A stretch of 47,475 bases of DNA from Firmicutes bacterium UBA5388 (GTDB taxonomy: Bacteria; Bacillota; UBA4882; UBA10575), in assembly GCA_002409975.1 (NCBI GenBank), contig DHOO01000039.1:98903-146377 (forward strand). The letters run 5' to 3'. The notes beneath the pieces were generated by a model. The model saw only the letters and a program-made list of their open reading frames with translations, did no database searches and was not told the origin of the DNA. Within the stretch, counting starts at the first letter, position 1; each line of letters starts with the position of its first letter. This document shows, piece by piece, positions 1-7,706 of the stretch. A program made the translations under genes and the position numbers.

Positions 1-212
1 GCAAAGTGTTGGATCCCATCTTTACGATTACTTTGTCCCGCCGAATGAACAATCGTAAGATTATTTGGGTATCCATTCTTGAAAAAACTCCCTTCAACCG
101 CCTTGTAAATAGCTTCTGACGCTCCTACTAAAGTCATACCCACAAGAGCAACGGTTGACTCGTTTTTAATGTAACTGACAGCTTCCTGTGGAGAAATAAA
201 AGTAGCTTTCAC
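1..212 (-). CDS. CoA-transferase family I, N-terminal part only (second copy in the operon)
   Basis: The gene runs off the left edge, so only about the first 70 residues are visible. They begin with a GTG start (212-210) behind a strong AAGGAGGAGA ribosome site at 217-226. The visible protein has the opening typical of propionate/acetoacetate CoA-transferases: KATFISPQEAV, then a stretch ending LTIVHSAGQ. The complete gene at 2129-3679 has the same layout (KIISALEAAKLV, then LILCLGGGKG). It should move CoA between acyl-CoA and free acids in the cytoplasm. It lies 66 bp after the MaoC-like gene and is probably the next gene of the same operon. The catalytic glutamate lies outside the window, so activity and substrate cannot be judged. 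Confidence 0.8.
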   Translation of the reverse strand, partial: MKATFISPQEAVSYIKNESTVALVGMTLVGASEAIYKAVEGSFFKNGYPNNLTIVHSAGQSNRKDGIQHF

Positions 213-278
213 AAAATCTCCTCCTTATAAAATCGAAGACCCGATACCATCGCAGTTTGGGGAGATACCACCCTGCCT

Positions 279-713
279 TTATTCATTTTTCTTCGGCCAC
301 ACCACTGCTTCTCCGGTTACTAGGACTTCACCGTTTTGGTTGCGACAAGTGTTCCGAATAGTAACCCTGTTTTTTACTACATCTTTATTAATGATCTCAA
401 CTTCTGTAGTAACAGTATCGCCGATAAACGCCGGTTTATGAAACTCCAGTTTCTGTTTGAGATGGACATTACCCTCTCCCGGCAAAAAATTCCCCTGGGT
501 AGCCGGTAACATCGAAGCAAGTAATAATTCTGGAACAATTCTCCGACCGTATTCTGTCTTCGAAGCATAAACTTCATTTTGATATAAAGGGTTTAGCGAT
601 CCGGTTAAGGCCGTAAACATATAAACGTCAGTTTCTCCAATGGTTTTAGACATAGAAGCTTTTTCTCCAATGACGACTTCTTCAACTGTTTTTCCGTTAA
701 GAATGTCAATCAT
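279..713 (-). CDS. MaoC-like hotdog protein A, catalytic dyad missing
   Basis: This 144-residue protein has the single-hotdog layout of (R)-specific enoyl-CoA hydratases (PhaJ/MaoC): an N-terminal hydration-motif region, then GEGNVHLKQKLEFHKPAFIGD and a C-terminal VTGEAVV strand. In active PhaJ the motif is D-x-N-P-x-H. Here it reads S39-L-N41-P-L-Y44, so both the catalytic Asp and the His are replaced (Ser and Tyr). The serine of the LLLAS segment is kept. The start codon lies one base after the stop of the other MaoC-like gene, and its GGAGGTG ribosome site sits inside that gene, so the two are translationally coupled and may form a hetero-oligomer. It could be a structural partner or act on a different CoA thioester. 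The fold assignment is firm; the reaction is unknown. Confidence 0.82.
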   Translation of the reverse strand: MIDILNGKTVEEVVIGEKASMSKTIGETDVYMFTALTGSLNPLYQNEVYASKTEYGRRIVPELLLASMLPATQGNFLPGEGNVHLKQKLEFHKPAFIGDTVTTEVEIINKDVVKNRVTIRNTCRNQNGEVLVTGEAVVWPKKNE

Positions 714-714
714 T

Positions 715-1140
715 TTATTTCACCTCCGGAACTTTTAAAGTAAATTCGCCAAGCATAACTGTATTTCCATCTTGATTGGTCATCGTGTGTTTAAAGGTAA
801 CTGTGCGCGCCGACGCGTCCTTAGCTACGACTTCCACTTCTGTGCTAATCGTATCCCCATAATAGACTGGCGCGACAAATTTTCCATCTAAAGAGGTTAA
901 AACCGTTCCCGGACCAACCATGAAGTTTTCCGCAGTGCTAACCGAGAGAGCATAAACTAGCATAGCGACACCAATCCGTTTCTTAAACCGGGTTCCTTTG
1001 CAATATTCCTCATCAATATGAACCGGGTTTAAAGCGCCTATTAACCCTACCCCGATATATGTTTCTGTCTCGGTCATTGTTTTTGCGTATGTGACTTTAT
1101 CGCCGATAATAATGTGGTGAAAATCTTCGTACCTATGCAT
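715..1140 (-). CDS. MaoC-like hotdog protein B, catalytic Asp missing
   Basis: A 141-residue single-hotdog protein related to its downstream neighbour and to PhaJ-type hydratases. The hydratase motif reads A36-L-N38-P-V-H41, so the His is kept but the catalytic Asp is Ala. The serine that usually follows (in LLAS) is replaced in LVYALS. The C-terminal half has the normal APVYYGDTISTEVEV and GNTVMLGEFTLK strands. The ATG start at 1140 follows an AGGAGGAGA site. Protein A starts one base after this stop. Together A and B would supply one His and no Asp, so the pair is not a simple active-plus-inactive hydratase of the HadAB kind. The likely ligand is a short acyl-CoA, judging only by the operon. 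Confidence 0.82.
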   Translation of the reverse strand: MHRYEDFHHIIIGDKVTYAKTMTETETYIGVGLIGALNPVHIDEEYCKGTRFKKRIGVAMLVYALSVSTAENFMVGPGTVLTSLDGKFVAPVYYGDTISTEVEVVAKDASARTVTFKHTMTNQDGNTVMLGEFTLKVPEVK

Positions 1141-1276
1141 ATATTTCTCTCCTCCTCTTTTTATTTTAATTTTGATTCTACTGCCGAGAACGATTTTTAT
1201 GATTCATATTAATTATAAAGAACCGGGTCTTGGGTGTGATCTTAAATCAGGAAGATACAGGTCCTCTAAAATATAA

Positions 1277-1307
1277 ATAGCAAAGAATTGTTATAATAAA
1301 TTGTCAA
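1277..1307 (-). promoter_or_regulatory. possible internal promoter before the MaoC-like genes
   Basis: Read on the minus strand there is a perfect TTGACA (1302-1307), then 19 bases, then TGCTAT preceded by TT. The spacing is long and the -10 is weak. It lies in the 200-bp gap between the crotonase and MaoC genes, the largest downstream gap of this operon besides 6327-6533. It would let the MaoC pair and second CoA-transferase be expressed apart from the upstream genes. Confidence 0.3.
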
Positions 1308-1340
1308 GAATATCTATTACTTTTGCAGTAGAATCAAACT

Positions 1341-2102
1341 TTATTTACCTTTGTTTAAGAACTTGGTCATTGCTTCTTTCTTCTCTTCAGTAGAGGTGCA
1401 AATAGCAAAGCCTAGGGTGTCATAGGCAAAGCCCAATTCTTTATTAAGGCCGGTATACTCACCAATCGCAGATTTAGCCAACCGTAAACTATATGGCGAT
1501 TTCTCTGCTAATTTTTCGGCAAAAGCACGTGCTTCATCATTTAACTGCTCGGCCTCTACCACACGGTCTACCAGTCCGATCGTCAGGGCTTCATCTGCTT
1601 GGATAAGATCGCCGGTATAAACCAGCTGTTTGGTCTTGGCTGGTCCAATCAAACGGCTAACAATTTTTAGTCCCCCTGCCCCCGGCATGATCCCAAGATT
1701 AATCTCAGGTAAACCAAGCCGTGCTTTCTCTCTAGCGATTCGAAAATCACAAGCCGCTGCCAGAGTACAACCGCCACCAAGAGCTACGCCATTAATAGCG
1801 GCGATTACCGGCTTACTAAGTCCCAAGATCGCCATATGTGCCCGATGACAGAGCTCATCGAAGCAAGCAGCTTCGTGGGGTTCCATCTTTACCATTTGAC
1901 TAATATCAGACCCGGCAATAAAAGCCTTTTCACCTTGTCCGCGTAAAATCACGACCCGAATCGAATCGTCCTCATCGATCGCGCGAAAAGTATGAACCAG
2001 TTCCTGCCAAGCCTCATTATTCAATGAGTTTGCCGCATGAGCCCTGTTAACAATAACTTCTGTTATTATTCCTTTGTTAACTAAAAGATTTGAGCCGCTC
2101 AT
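1341..2102 (-). CDS. crotonase-fold enoyl-CoA hydratase/isomerase, one catalytic Glu replaced
   Basis: A 253-residue crotonase-superfamily protein of normal length. The oxyanion-hole segment (FIAGSDIS) and the NGVALGGG helix start are present. Compared with mitochondrial enoyl-CoA hydratase, the position of the first catalytic glutamate (Glu144, in GGGCEL) is Thr113 (GGGCTL), while the second (Glu164) is kept as Glu133 in LGLPEINLG. Family members with only the second acid are often isomerases (delta3-delta2) or other crotonases, so hydration of crotonyl-CoA should not be assumed. ATG start at 2102 after an AAGGAGG site, 26 bp past the CoA-transferase. In the operon it would act between the dehydratase-like protein and the 3-hydroxyacyl-CoA dehydrogenase. 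Confidence 0.88.
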   Translation of the reverse strand: MSGSNLLVNKGIITEVIVNRAHAANSLNNEAWQELVHTFRAIDEDDSIRVVILRGQGEKAFIAGSDISQMVKMEPHEAACFDELCHRAHMAILGLSKPVIAAINGVALGGGCTLAAACDFRIAREKARLGLPEINLGIMPGAGGLKIVSRLIGPAKTKQLVYTGDLIQADEALTIGLVDRVVEAEQLNDEARAFAEKLAEKSPYSLRLAKSAIGEYTGLNKELGFAYDTLGFAICTSTEEKKEAMTKFLNKGK

Positions 2103-2128
2103 CTTTTTGCCTCCTTATTTTATGATCA

Positions 2129-3679
2129 TCATTTAAAGATACTTTGATCCATCACTCGTAAATTAGGAGAAACAATAGGTTTAAAATCCATCAAAGCAAG
2201 GATCTGTTTCTCTAAATCAATACCAGGAGCAATCTCCATCAGTACCATTTTACCCTCTTCCAAGTGGAAGACGGCCCGTTCAGTAACATACCAGACATCT
2301 TGTTTATTACGGGTGGCTTCAGTACCGCTAAAACTGATCTGTTCGACTTGCTTAACAAATTTACGAATATTACCTTCTTGAATAATCTTTAATTGGCCAT
2401 CTTCAACTTTCACTTCTAGTTTTCCGGCAGTAAAAGCCCCGACAAATACCGCTTTTCGGGCGCTTTGCGAAATATCAATAAATCCTCCGGGACCAGGCGC
2501 TCTTGAACCAAATTTTGTGGTATTGACATTTCCGTACTGATCAGCCTGTCCCATCCCCAACGCTGTAAAATCCAAACCGTATCCATTGTAAATTGAAAAC
2601 ATATCAACCATATCAATAATCGCCTCGGGGTTAGTCGCCGCGCCAAAGTCCAATCCGGTAGCCGGAACGCCATTAATCGTCCCTGACTCACAAGTCGAGA
2701 TCAATTCGTGCTTAATCCCAAGCTCTCTTGCGGCCGCCACCACCCCGTCAGAAGAGCCTATTCCTAAATTTAAAACACCTTTCAAGCCTTTTAATTCAAA
2801 GGCTGCCCGTCTTTGAATTATCTTCTTAACGGTAACTTGCTCATCTTTTTTTTCCGTACTCTCACGGACTGGGACTCTAATTTCTCCTGTATAAGCCGGG
2901 TTATAACTATACGTTAAGGTCTGTTGATGATACTCCGGTTCAGAAACAATAACATAATCAACTAAAACCCCTGGAATCTTCACTGCTCTGGGATGAAGTG
3001 TACCGGTAGCGCAGATTCGCTCCACCTGAAAGAAGACTTTTCCGCCGGTAGCTTTCGTAGCCTGGGCAATCGGAAGAAGGTCTAAGTTTAGTGCCTCTTT
3101 TTCAATGGAGATGTTCCCATTCTCATCAGCGGTTGTTCCTCGTAAAAAGGCGACATCGATTGGATGCGTTCTATAATATAAATAATCTTCCCCATCAATA
3201 GTCATCACCCGTACGACTTCATAATCTTCTTCAAAGGCTAAGGCATTCATTTTACCCCCTTCGCCAACCCGGGGATCGATAAAGGTCCCGATCCCAATTT
3301 TTGATAAAATACCTGGTTGTCCGGCGCCGGCCGCTCTAAAGATCGCTCCGGCAATCCCTTGTGGGTAGGTATAACCGGGGATTTTATTATCCGCAACCAT
3401 CTGTTCTAATTTACGACAAACACCGGTATGGCTGCCCATAAATCTCTTTATAAACCCTTCATGGGCAAAATGGTTTAAACCCAAGTTCTCCCAACCACCG
3501 GTTCCTTTACCACCGCCGAGACAAAGGATTAAATCCTTAGGATGACCGGTTTCCAGAAACAGATTTTCTAGCGTAGAAACCAACTTCTCGGGATAGACTG
3601 AATTAAGAAAGCCTTCAGTTGTGATCGAATCACCATCACGTACCAATTTAGCTGCCTCAAGAGCTGAAATTATCTTCAT
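2129..3679 (-). CDS. acyl-CoA:carboxylate CoA-transferase (propionate CoA-transferase-like)
   Basis: A complete 516-residue family I CoA-transferase with fused alpha and beta halves, the usual length for propionate CoA-transferase. The alpha half has LGLNHFAHEG and the IGIGTFIDPR segment. The beta half has LGIGSSDGV and STCESGTINGVP, where Glu331 is the expected covalent CoA-thioester glutamate, followed by the GLDFGAATNPEAI and FGSRAPGPGGF signatures. It would swap CoA between acetyl- or acyl-CoA and a free acid, activating the imported substrate or releasing a product. Its ATG overlaps the stop of the kinase gene by four bases (ATGA), and its GGAGGG ribosome site is inside that gene, so the two are translationally coupled. 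The catalytic residue is intact, unlike in several neighbours. Confidence 0.9.
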   Translation of the reverse strand: MKIISALEAAKLVRDGDSITTEGFLNSVYPEKLVSTLENLFLETGHPKDLILCLGGGKGTGGWENLGLNHFAHEGFIKRFMGSHTGVCRKLEQMVADNKIPGYTYPQGIAGAIFRAAGAGQPGILSKIGIGTFIDPRVGEGGKMNALAFEEDYEVVRVMTIDGEDYLYYRTHPIDVAFLRGTTADENGNISIEKEALNLDLLPIAQATKATGGKVFFQVERICATGTLHPRAVKIPGVLVDYVIVSEPEYHQQTLTYSYNPAYTGEIRVPVRESTEKKDEQVTVKKIIQRRAAFELKGLKGVLNLGIGSSDGVVAAARELGIKHELISTCESGTINGVPATGLDFGAATNPEAIIDMVDMFSIYNGYGLDFTALGMGQADQYGNVNTTKFGSRAPGPGGFIDISQSARKAVFVGAFTAGKLEVKVEDGQLKIIQEGNIRKFVKQVEQISFSGTEATRNKQDVWYVTERAVFHLEEGKMVLMEIAPGIDLEKQILALMDFKPIVSPNLRVMDQSIFK

Positions 3680-4869
3680 TTCTTAGAAATCCCTCCTTGA
3701 TCTCTGCTTTTTTCATAGACCAAAGCCACTGCCTGCGAAACAACGGCTAGTTCTTCCTCCGCTTTAATAACATAAACTTTAATGCTAGAATCGGGTGTCG
3801 AAATCAGTTCTTCATTTTCTCCTTGATTAGCGGCCTCATCCAGTTTTAAACCGGTAAAGGACAATGCTGCTGAGATTTTCTGTCGTATTAAGGATGAATT
3901 CTCGCCAATCCCACCAGTAAAGGTTAGAACATCAAGGCCTTGAAGCATAACATAGTATTCCCCAATATACCTAATCACCGAGTGGCAAAAAGCATCGATG
4001 GCCAGTTGCGCGCGGTAATTTCCTTGGGTTGCCGCTGCTTGCAAAGAACGTAAATCACCGCTGATTCCAGAGATCCCTAATAAGCCGCTCTGCTTGGTCA
4101 ATAACTCCGTAATTTCATCAATACTAAGAACTTCTTTTTTCATTAAATACAAGATAGCATGCGGATCTAATTCGCCATGCCGCGTAGACATCAGGGTGCC
4201 GGATTGGGGTGTGAAACCGCTGCTAATGCCGATTGATTCTCCATTACGAATCCCACAGACACTCGTGCCACTACCTAGATGGCAGGAGATCATCCGCTGG
4301 GGATAACGACCAGTTTTTTCTTTTACCCATTGTGTTACATAAGAATGAGAGACGCCATGGAATCCGTATCGCTGGATGCCATATTTGGCGCAAAGTTCAT
4401 ACGGAAGTCCATAAACTCTGGCATACTCCGGGATCGAACGATGAAATCCCGGTTCAAAAACACCAACTTGAATAAAATTCGGAAAGTCGGAAGCAATTAT
4501 TCTAATTATTTGAAGGGCAGGGGGCAAATGAACGGGAAAAGCAGAAACATACTCCTCAATCTCATTGATCACAAGAGGTGTTAAAATCGTTGGCGCAAGA
4601 TGCTTGGGACCGCCAAAGGCTATTTTATGCGCTATTAACTCGATAGTGTATCCTGTTAAGTTCGCTAATTTGACAATGGTTGGAACGATTTCCTCAAATT
4701 TCTCTGGAACCTTGGGGTAAACAATGCGCTCATCGTTAAGATGATTCCATTGAGCATCAGTTTCCCCCAATTTTTCAATCGAGCCTTTACAGATCCACTG
4801 CTTGTCTGTGGTATCAATTAATTGATACTTGAGACTTGAACCCCCGACATTAAAAACAAGGACAATCAT
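3676..4869 (-). CDS. divergent acetate-kinase-family carboxylate kinase
   Basis: At 397 residues, with the N-terminal VFNVGGSSLKYQL and the central RYGFHGVSHSYV, FTPQSGTLMSTRHG and FTGGIGENS blocks, this is an acetate-kinase-family (ASKHA) enzyme that would make or use an acyl phosphate with ADP/ATP. It is longer than, and unlike, butyrate kinases. Compared with Methanosarcina acetate kinase, His180 (His171 here), Arg241 (Arg230) and the late glutamate are kept. Arg91 is Lys82 (HKIAFGG), Asp148 is Glu139 (VFEPGFH) and Asn211 is Ser200 (CHLGSG). These residues contact the acid and the phosphoryl group, so the substrate is probably not plain acetate. No phosphotransacylase is visible. ATG start, 20 bp after the dehydratase-like gene and overlapping the CoA-transferase. 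Confidence 0.85.
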   Translation of the reverse strand: MIVLVFNVGGSSLKYQLIDTTDKQWICKGSIEKLGETDAQWNHLNDERIVYPKVPEKFEEIVPTIVKLANLTGYTIELIAHKIAFGGPKHLAPTILTPLVINEIEEYVSAFPVHLPPALQIIRIIASDFPNFIQVGVFEPGFHRSIPEYARVYGLPYELCAKYGIQRYGFHGVSHSYVTQWVKEKTGRYPQRMISCHLGSGTSVCGIRNGESIGISSGFTPQSGTLMSTRHGELDPHAILYLMKKEVLSIDEITELLTKQSGLLGISGISGDLRSLQAAATQGNYRAQLAIDAFCHSVIRYIGEYYVMLQGLDVLTFTGGIGENSSLIRQKISAALSFTGLKLDEAANQGENEELISTPDSSIKVYVIKAEEELAVVSQAVALVYEKSRDQGGISKK

Positions 4870-4889
4870 CTAAACTCCTCCGCAATCCC

Positions 4890-6326
4890 TTACTCAATAC
4901 CGGCTAATCTTTTCGCAACAGCGGCTTTGTTCTTAAGTTGAGATTGGGCATAAATAGCCATCTTCTGCGCTTGAGGTGAACCCCCGCCATGAGTAGCAAC
5001 CAGTTCTTGAACTCCAAATAGAAGGTTATTAACTAGGCGAAACATCCTTATCCGGTCCTCACAGGTAACCCCCTCGACTCCGCAGAGGTATTTCTTAATG
5101 ACCGGACCAATTTCCGGAGATTGCAGATCAAGTACCGAAGGCGCGGTGGCTGCCAAAGCTCCGGAAATTTCTCCTAATATCGTCAGACTTTTCGAAATTG
5201 CTTCAGCCGCGTTCAGTTTACCCACACTGGCCAGTAACCCATTGGGAATATAATTACCATCTTCCGTAGATTCACCCATAGTTGCGGCCGCAATTGAACA
5301 ACTAAACGCAGTTTCCGCCAAACACACTATTTCGATAATTTTATCCTTAATATGTGATGCTTTTGATACTCCGTTATATTTAGTAATTTGCGCTACGGTA
5401 CCGGTAATGACATCACAAAGACCCGCTTTGCAGCCTCCGGTAGCCATCCGGTGATATCTAACAAAAAGATCAAGTAAGCGACCGGTGTATTCTACTTCAC
5501 CGCACATAAAAACATTTTCCCAAGGAATAAAGACATCATCAAAAACAACTAAAGCTCCAATATGCCCTCCGAAAGAAGCATTCCCAAAATCCTCTTCCTG
5601 ACCATTGAGGCGAAAAGCTTCATTTGCGGCAGCGCCCATAATTTGAGTAATTCCAGAAGTTCCCGGGGGAACAGCAAAAGCAAGCGCATAACCTTCTTCT
5701 CCTGGAATTAAAGCAGTCGTTGGGAGCACCAGCGTATAATCAACCGCCATAGCCCGGCCCTGATGAGCCTTTGCTCCTCGAACCACAATCCCCTTAGGAG
5801 TCCGATCCACAATATGCAAATATAAATCGGGATCAGCTTGTTGAGATGGCCTTAAGCTCCGATCTCCTTTTGGATCTGTTATACAGGCAGCTACTGCCAG
5901 ATCGTTATCTTGTACTTCTTTTAGAAAACTACGAAACCTCTGGTGATACTCAGTCTTACAATTAAGATCCAGCTCTCTAGTTACAATATCTAAGGTGTTT
6001 AAAGCGTCGATCCCTATACACCGATGAGTACAAGCCCCCGTTGACAGGGAGAGGTTTCGGAGAAGCTTAACCCGCATGATTGCATCTTCAGCATTAGTAA
6101 AAATATGATTATGGCGATTGATCTTCTTACCGGAAAGCGGGGAGACGGTAAAAAGTTCATCTTGGGGAATACCCATTTTGACGCCGTCAAAAGTAGCGGC
6201 AATGCAATTAATCACTGGAGAAATACAGGGATGCTCTACTATATTTTCAATTCTTTTGCCATATAAGTAAACATCATTATGGTAGGAATAAAGTCGTTGA
6301 CGATACTCTTCTCCGGATCTAAGCAT
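4890..6326 (-). CDS. 4-hydroxybutyryl-CoA dehydratase-family protein (AbfD-like), altered active site
   Basis: A 478-residue protein that aligns along its whole length with Clostridium aminobutyricum 4-hydroxybutyryl-CoA dehydratase/vinylacetyl-CoA isomerase (490 residues), from the INC motif near residue 40 to the terminal KRLAGIE. The four [4Fe-4S] ligands fall at the same numbers: Cys99, Cys103, His292, Cys299; Lys300 is also kept. Flavin-region motifs TDPKGDR and VVRGAKAHQ are present. By hand alignment, residues recalled as catalytic in the clostridial enzyme are changed: Thr190 to Gly, Glu257 to Gly, Tyr296 to Thr and Glu455 to a non-acidic residue. The cofactor set looks intact but the substrate pocket differs, so a related 4-hydroxyacyl-CoA or another radical dehydration/isomerisation is likely. 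ATG start behind GGGGGGAG. Confidence 0.85.
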   Translation of the reverse strand: MLRSGEEYRQRLYSYHNDVYLYGKRIENIVEHPCISPVINCIAATFDGVKMGIPQDELFTVSPLSGKKINRHNHIFTNAEDAIMRVKLLRNLSLSTGACTHRCIGIDALNTLDIVTRELDLNCKTEYHQRFRSFLKEVQDNDLAVAACITDPKGDRSLRPSQQADPDLYLHIVDRTPKGIVVRGAKAHQGRAMAVDYTLVLPTTALIPGEEGYALAFAVPPGTSGITQIMGAAANEAFRLNGQEEDFGNASFGGHIGALVVFDDVFIPWENVFMCGEVEYTGRLLDLFVRYHRMATGGCKAGLCDVITGTVAQITKYNGVSKASHIKDKIIEIVCLAETAFSCSIAAATMGESTEDGNYIPNGLLASVGKLNAAEAISKSLTILGEISGALAATAPSVLDLQSPEIGPVIKKYLCGVEGVTCEDRIRMFRLVNNLLFGVQELVATHGGGSPQAQKMAIYAQSQLKNKAAVAKRLAGIE

Positions 6327-6486
6327 CTTCTCCCCCCCTTTAGTAAATTCCTAATTCCTTATCTAATTTCAAAAGTGTTAGAATTAAACCCAATTATTTC
6401 TAAAAAGTTGATTATTCATAAAAGCCTCACAAAATTATCAGACAACAATAGTGAGATCGAGCTATAACAAAACTTTTTTTGGATCC

Positions 6487-6513
6487 CCCCCTCTCTTTTT
6501 AAAAGAGAGGGGG
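6487..6513 (-). other. strong intra-operon hairpin
   Basis: Two 13-base arms pair perfectly (CCCCCTCTCTTTT at 6487-6499 and its complement at 6501-6513), in the 207-bp gap between the thiolase and AbfD-like genes. On the minus strand the hairpin is followed by GGATCCAAAAAAA, not a T run, so it is not a classical terminator for the operon. It may stabilise the upstream mRNA or mark a processing site. The rest of 6327-6533 is AT-rich with nothing recognisable. Confidence 0.6.
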
Positions 6514-6533
6514 AAAGGAGGTATGTGAAATAA

Positions 6534-7688
6534 TTATCTACTTACTAATGTAGCTATTCCCTGTCCACTTCCGATACACATGGTAACAATAGCATATTTT
6601 TGGTCGCGTCTGCGCAGCTCATTTAATGCTTTCATCAAAAGGATAACGCCAGTAGCCCCAACTGGGTGGCCTAAGGCAATAGCGCCACCATTAACATTTA
6701 CTTTTTCCGGATCTAGACCTAGTTCCCTAATCGAAGCCACCACCGGTGAAGCAAATGCTTCATTCAATTCGATGAGCGCAATATCAGATAATTTTAATCC
6801 GGTCTTCGCCAGTAATTTTCGTACTGCCGGAATCGGCCCAATTCCAAAGAGATCGGGTTCAACACCAACAGAAGCCCATGCCTCTACAAAGCCCAGTGGC
6901 TTGCAACCCAGTTCTTTAGCTTTCTTCTCCGTCATAACGGTGACAGCGGCGGCGCCATCATTAATTCCGGAAGAGTTTCCCGCAGTAACTGAACCATCCT
7001 TCTTAAAGACCGGTCGCAAAGAAGCCAATTTCTCAAGAGTAGTATCTGGGCGCGGATGCTCATCAACTTTAAACTCAAAAGGCTTCTTACCCGGCACCAT
7101 TACAGGCAAAATTTCTTCGACAAATTTTCCATCCGCGATGGCTTTACCAGCCCGTTGCTGGCTGGTAAAAGCCCATTCATCCTGCTGTTCACGGGAAATA
7201 TTGTATTTAGCGGCGACATTTTCTGCCATGGGACCGGCATCGCCTAAAATATAATCAGCAAGGTAGTCTACTAAATTTCCATTGCCCAATCTGTAGCCAA
7301 AACGAGCCTTTTCAAGGAAATACGGTGTTTGTGACATGTTCTCCATACCGCCGGCCACTGCAATGTCAATCTCACCTAATAAGACATCCTGAGCGGCGGA
7401 GATAATCGCCCGTAAACCAGAAGCGCAGTTCATATTCATGGTATAGTCGTCGATTTCCACCGGTAAACCGGCAGCCAAATGAGCGCGACGAGCAGGATTG
7501 CCGCCAGCGGTAGTTTGAATATTCTCCCCAAGCACTACCCGCTCAATCTGTCTCTGCTCAAGTCCAGCGCGTTTAATGGACTCATTAATTACTAACGCGG
7601 CTAAATCGATCGGTGAAATATCTTTTAATGATCCTCCAAATCTTCCAACGGCTGTACGCACCGCAGAAGTAATAGCTATCTTTTCCAC
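6534..7688 (-). CDS. acetyl-CoA C-acyltransferase (thiolase)
   Basis: A 384-residue type II thiolase of normal length. The nucleophile is Cys88 in MNMNCASG. The NEAFAS motif, GGAIALGHPVGATG with the catalytic His, and MCIGSGQGIA with the second Cys are all present. It cleaves 3-ketoacyl-CoA (acetoacetyl-CoA in the simplest case) with CoA, or condenses acetyl-CoA units in reverse. It sits 18 bp after the 3-hydroxyacyl-CoA dehydrogenase. The start (ATGGAAAAG) follows a GGAGGA site. Nothing in its active site is unusual. Confidence 0.95.
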   Translation of the reverse strand: MEKIAITSAVRTAVGRFGGSLKDISPIDLAALVINESIKRAGLEQRQIERVVLGENIQTTAGGNPARRAHLAAGLPVEIDDYTMNMNCASGLRAIISAAQDVLLGEIDIAVAGGMENMSQTPYFLEKARFGYRLGNGNLVDYLADYILGDAGPMAENVAAKYNISREQQDEWAFTSQQRAGKAIADGKFVEEILPVMVPGKKPFEFKVDEHPRPDTTLEKLASLRPVFKKDGSVTAGNSSGINDGAAAVTVMTEKKAKELGCKPLGFVEAWASVGVEPDLFGIGPIPAVRKLLAKTGLKLSDIALIELNEAFASPVVASIRELGLDPEKVNVNGGAIALGHPVGATGVILLMKALNELRRRDQKYAIVTMCIGSGQGIATLVSR

Positions 7689-7706
7689 AAAAATCGTCCT
7701 CCTTAA

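Noticed and set aside
3676..4869. Butyrate kinase
   Set aside because: The operon invites this call, but the length (397) and the blocks RYGFHGVSHSYV and FTPQSGTLMSTRHG are those of acetate kinases; butyrate kinases are shorter and differ in these blocks.
6580..7254. A 224-codon open frame on the plus strand
   Set aside because: It lies wholly opposite the thiolase gene, has no ribosome site and no recognisable domain; it is an antisense shadow. The same holds for 7966-8481 opposite hbd and 20630-21037 opposite the permeases.
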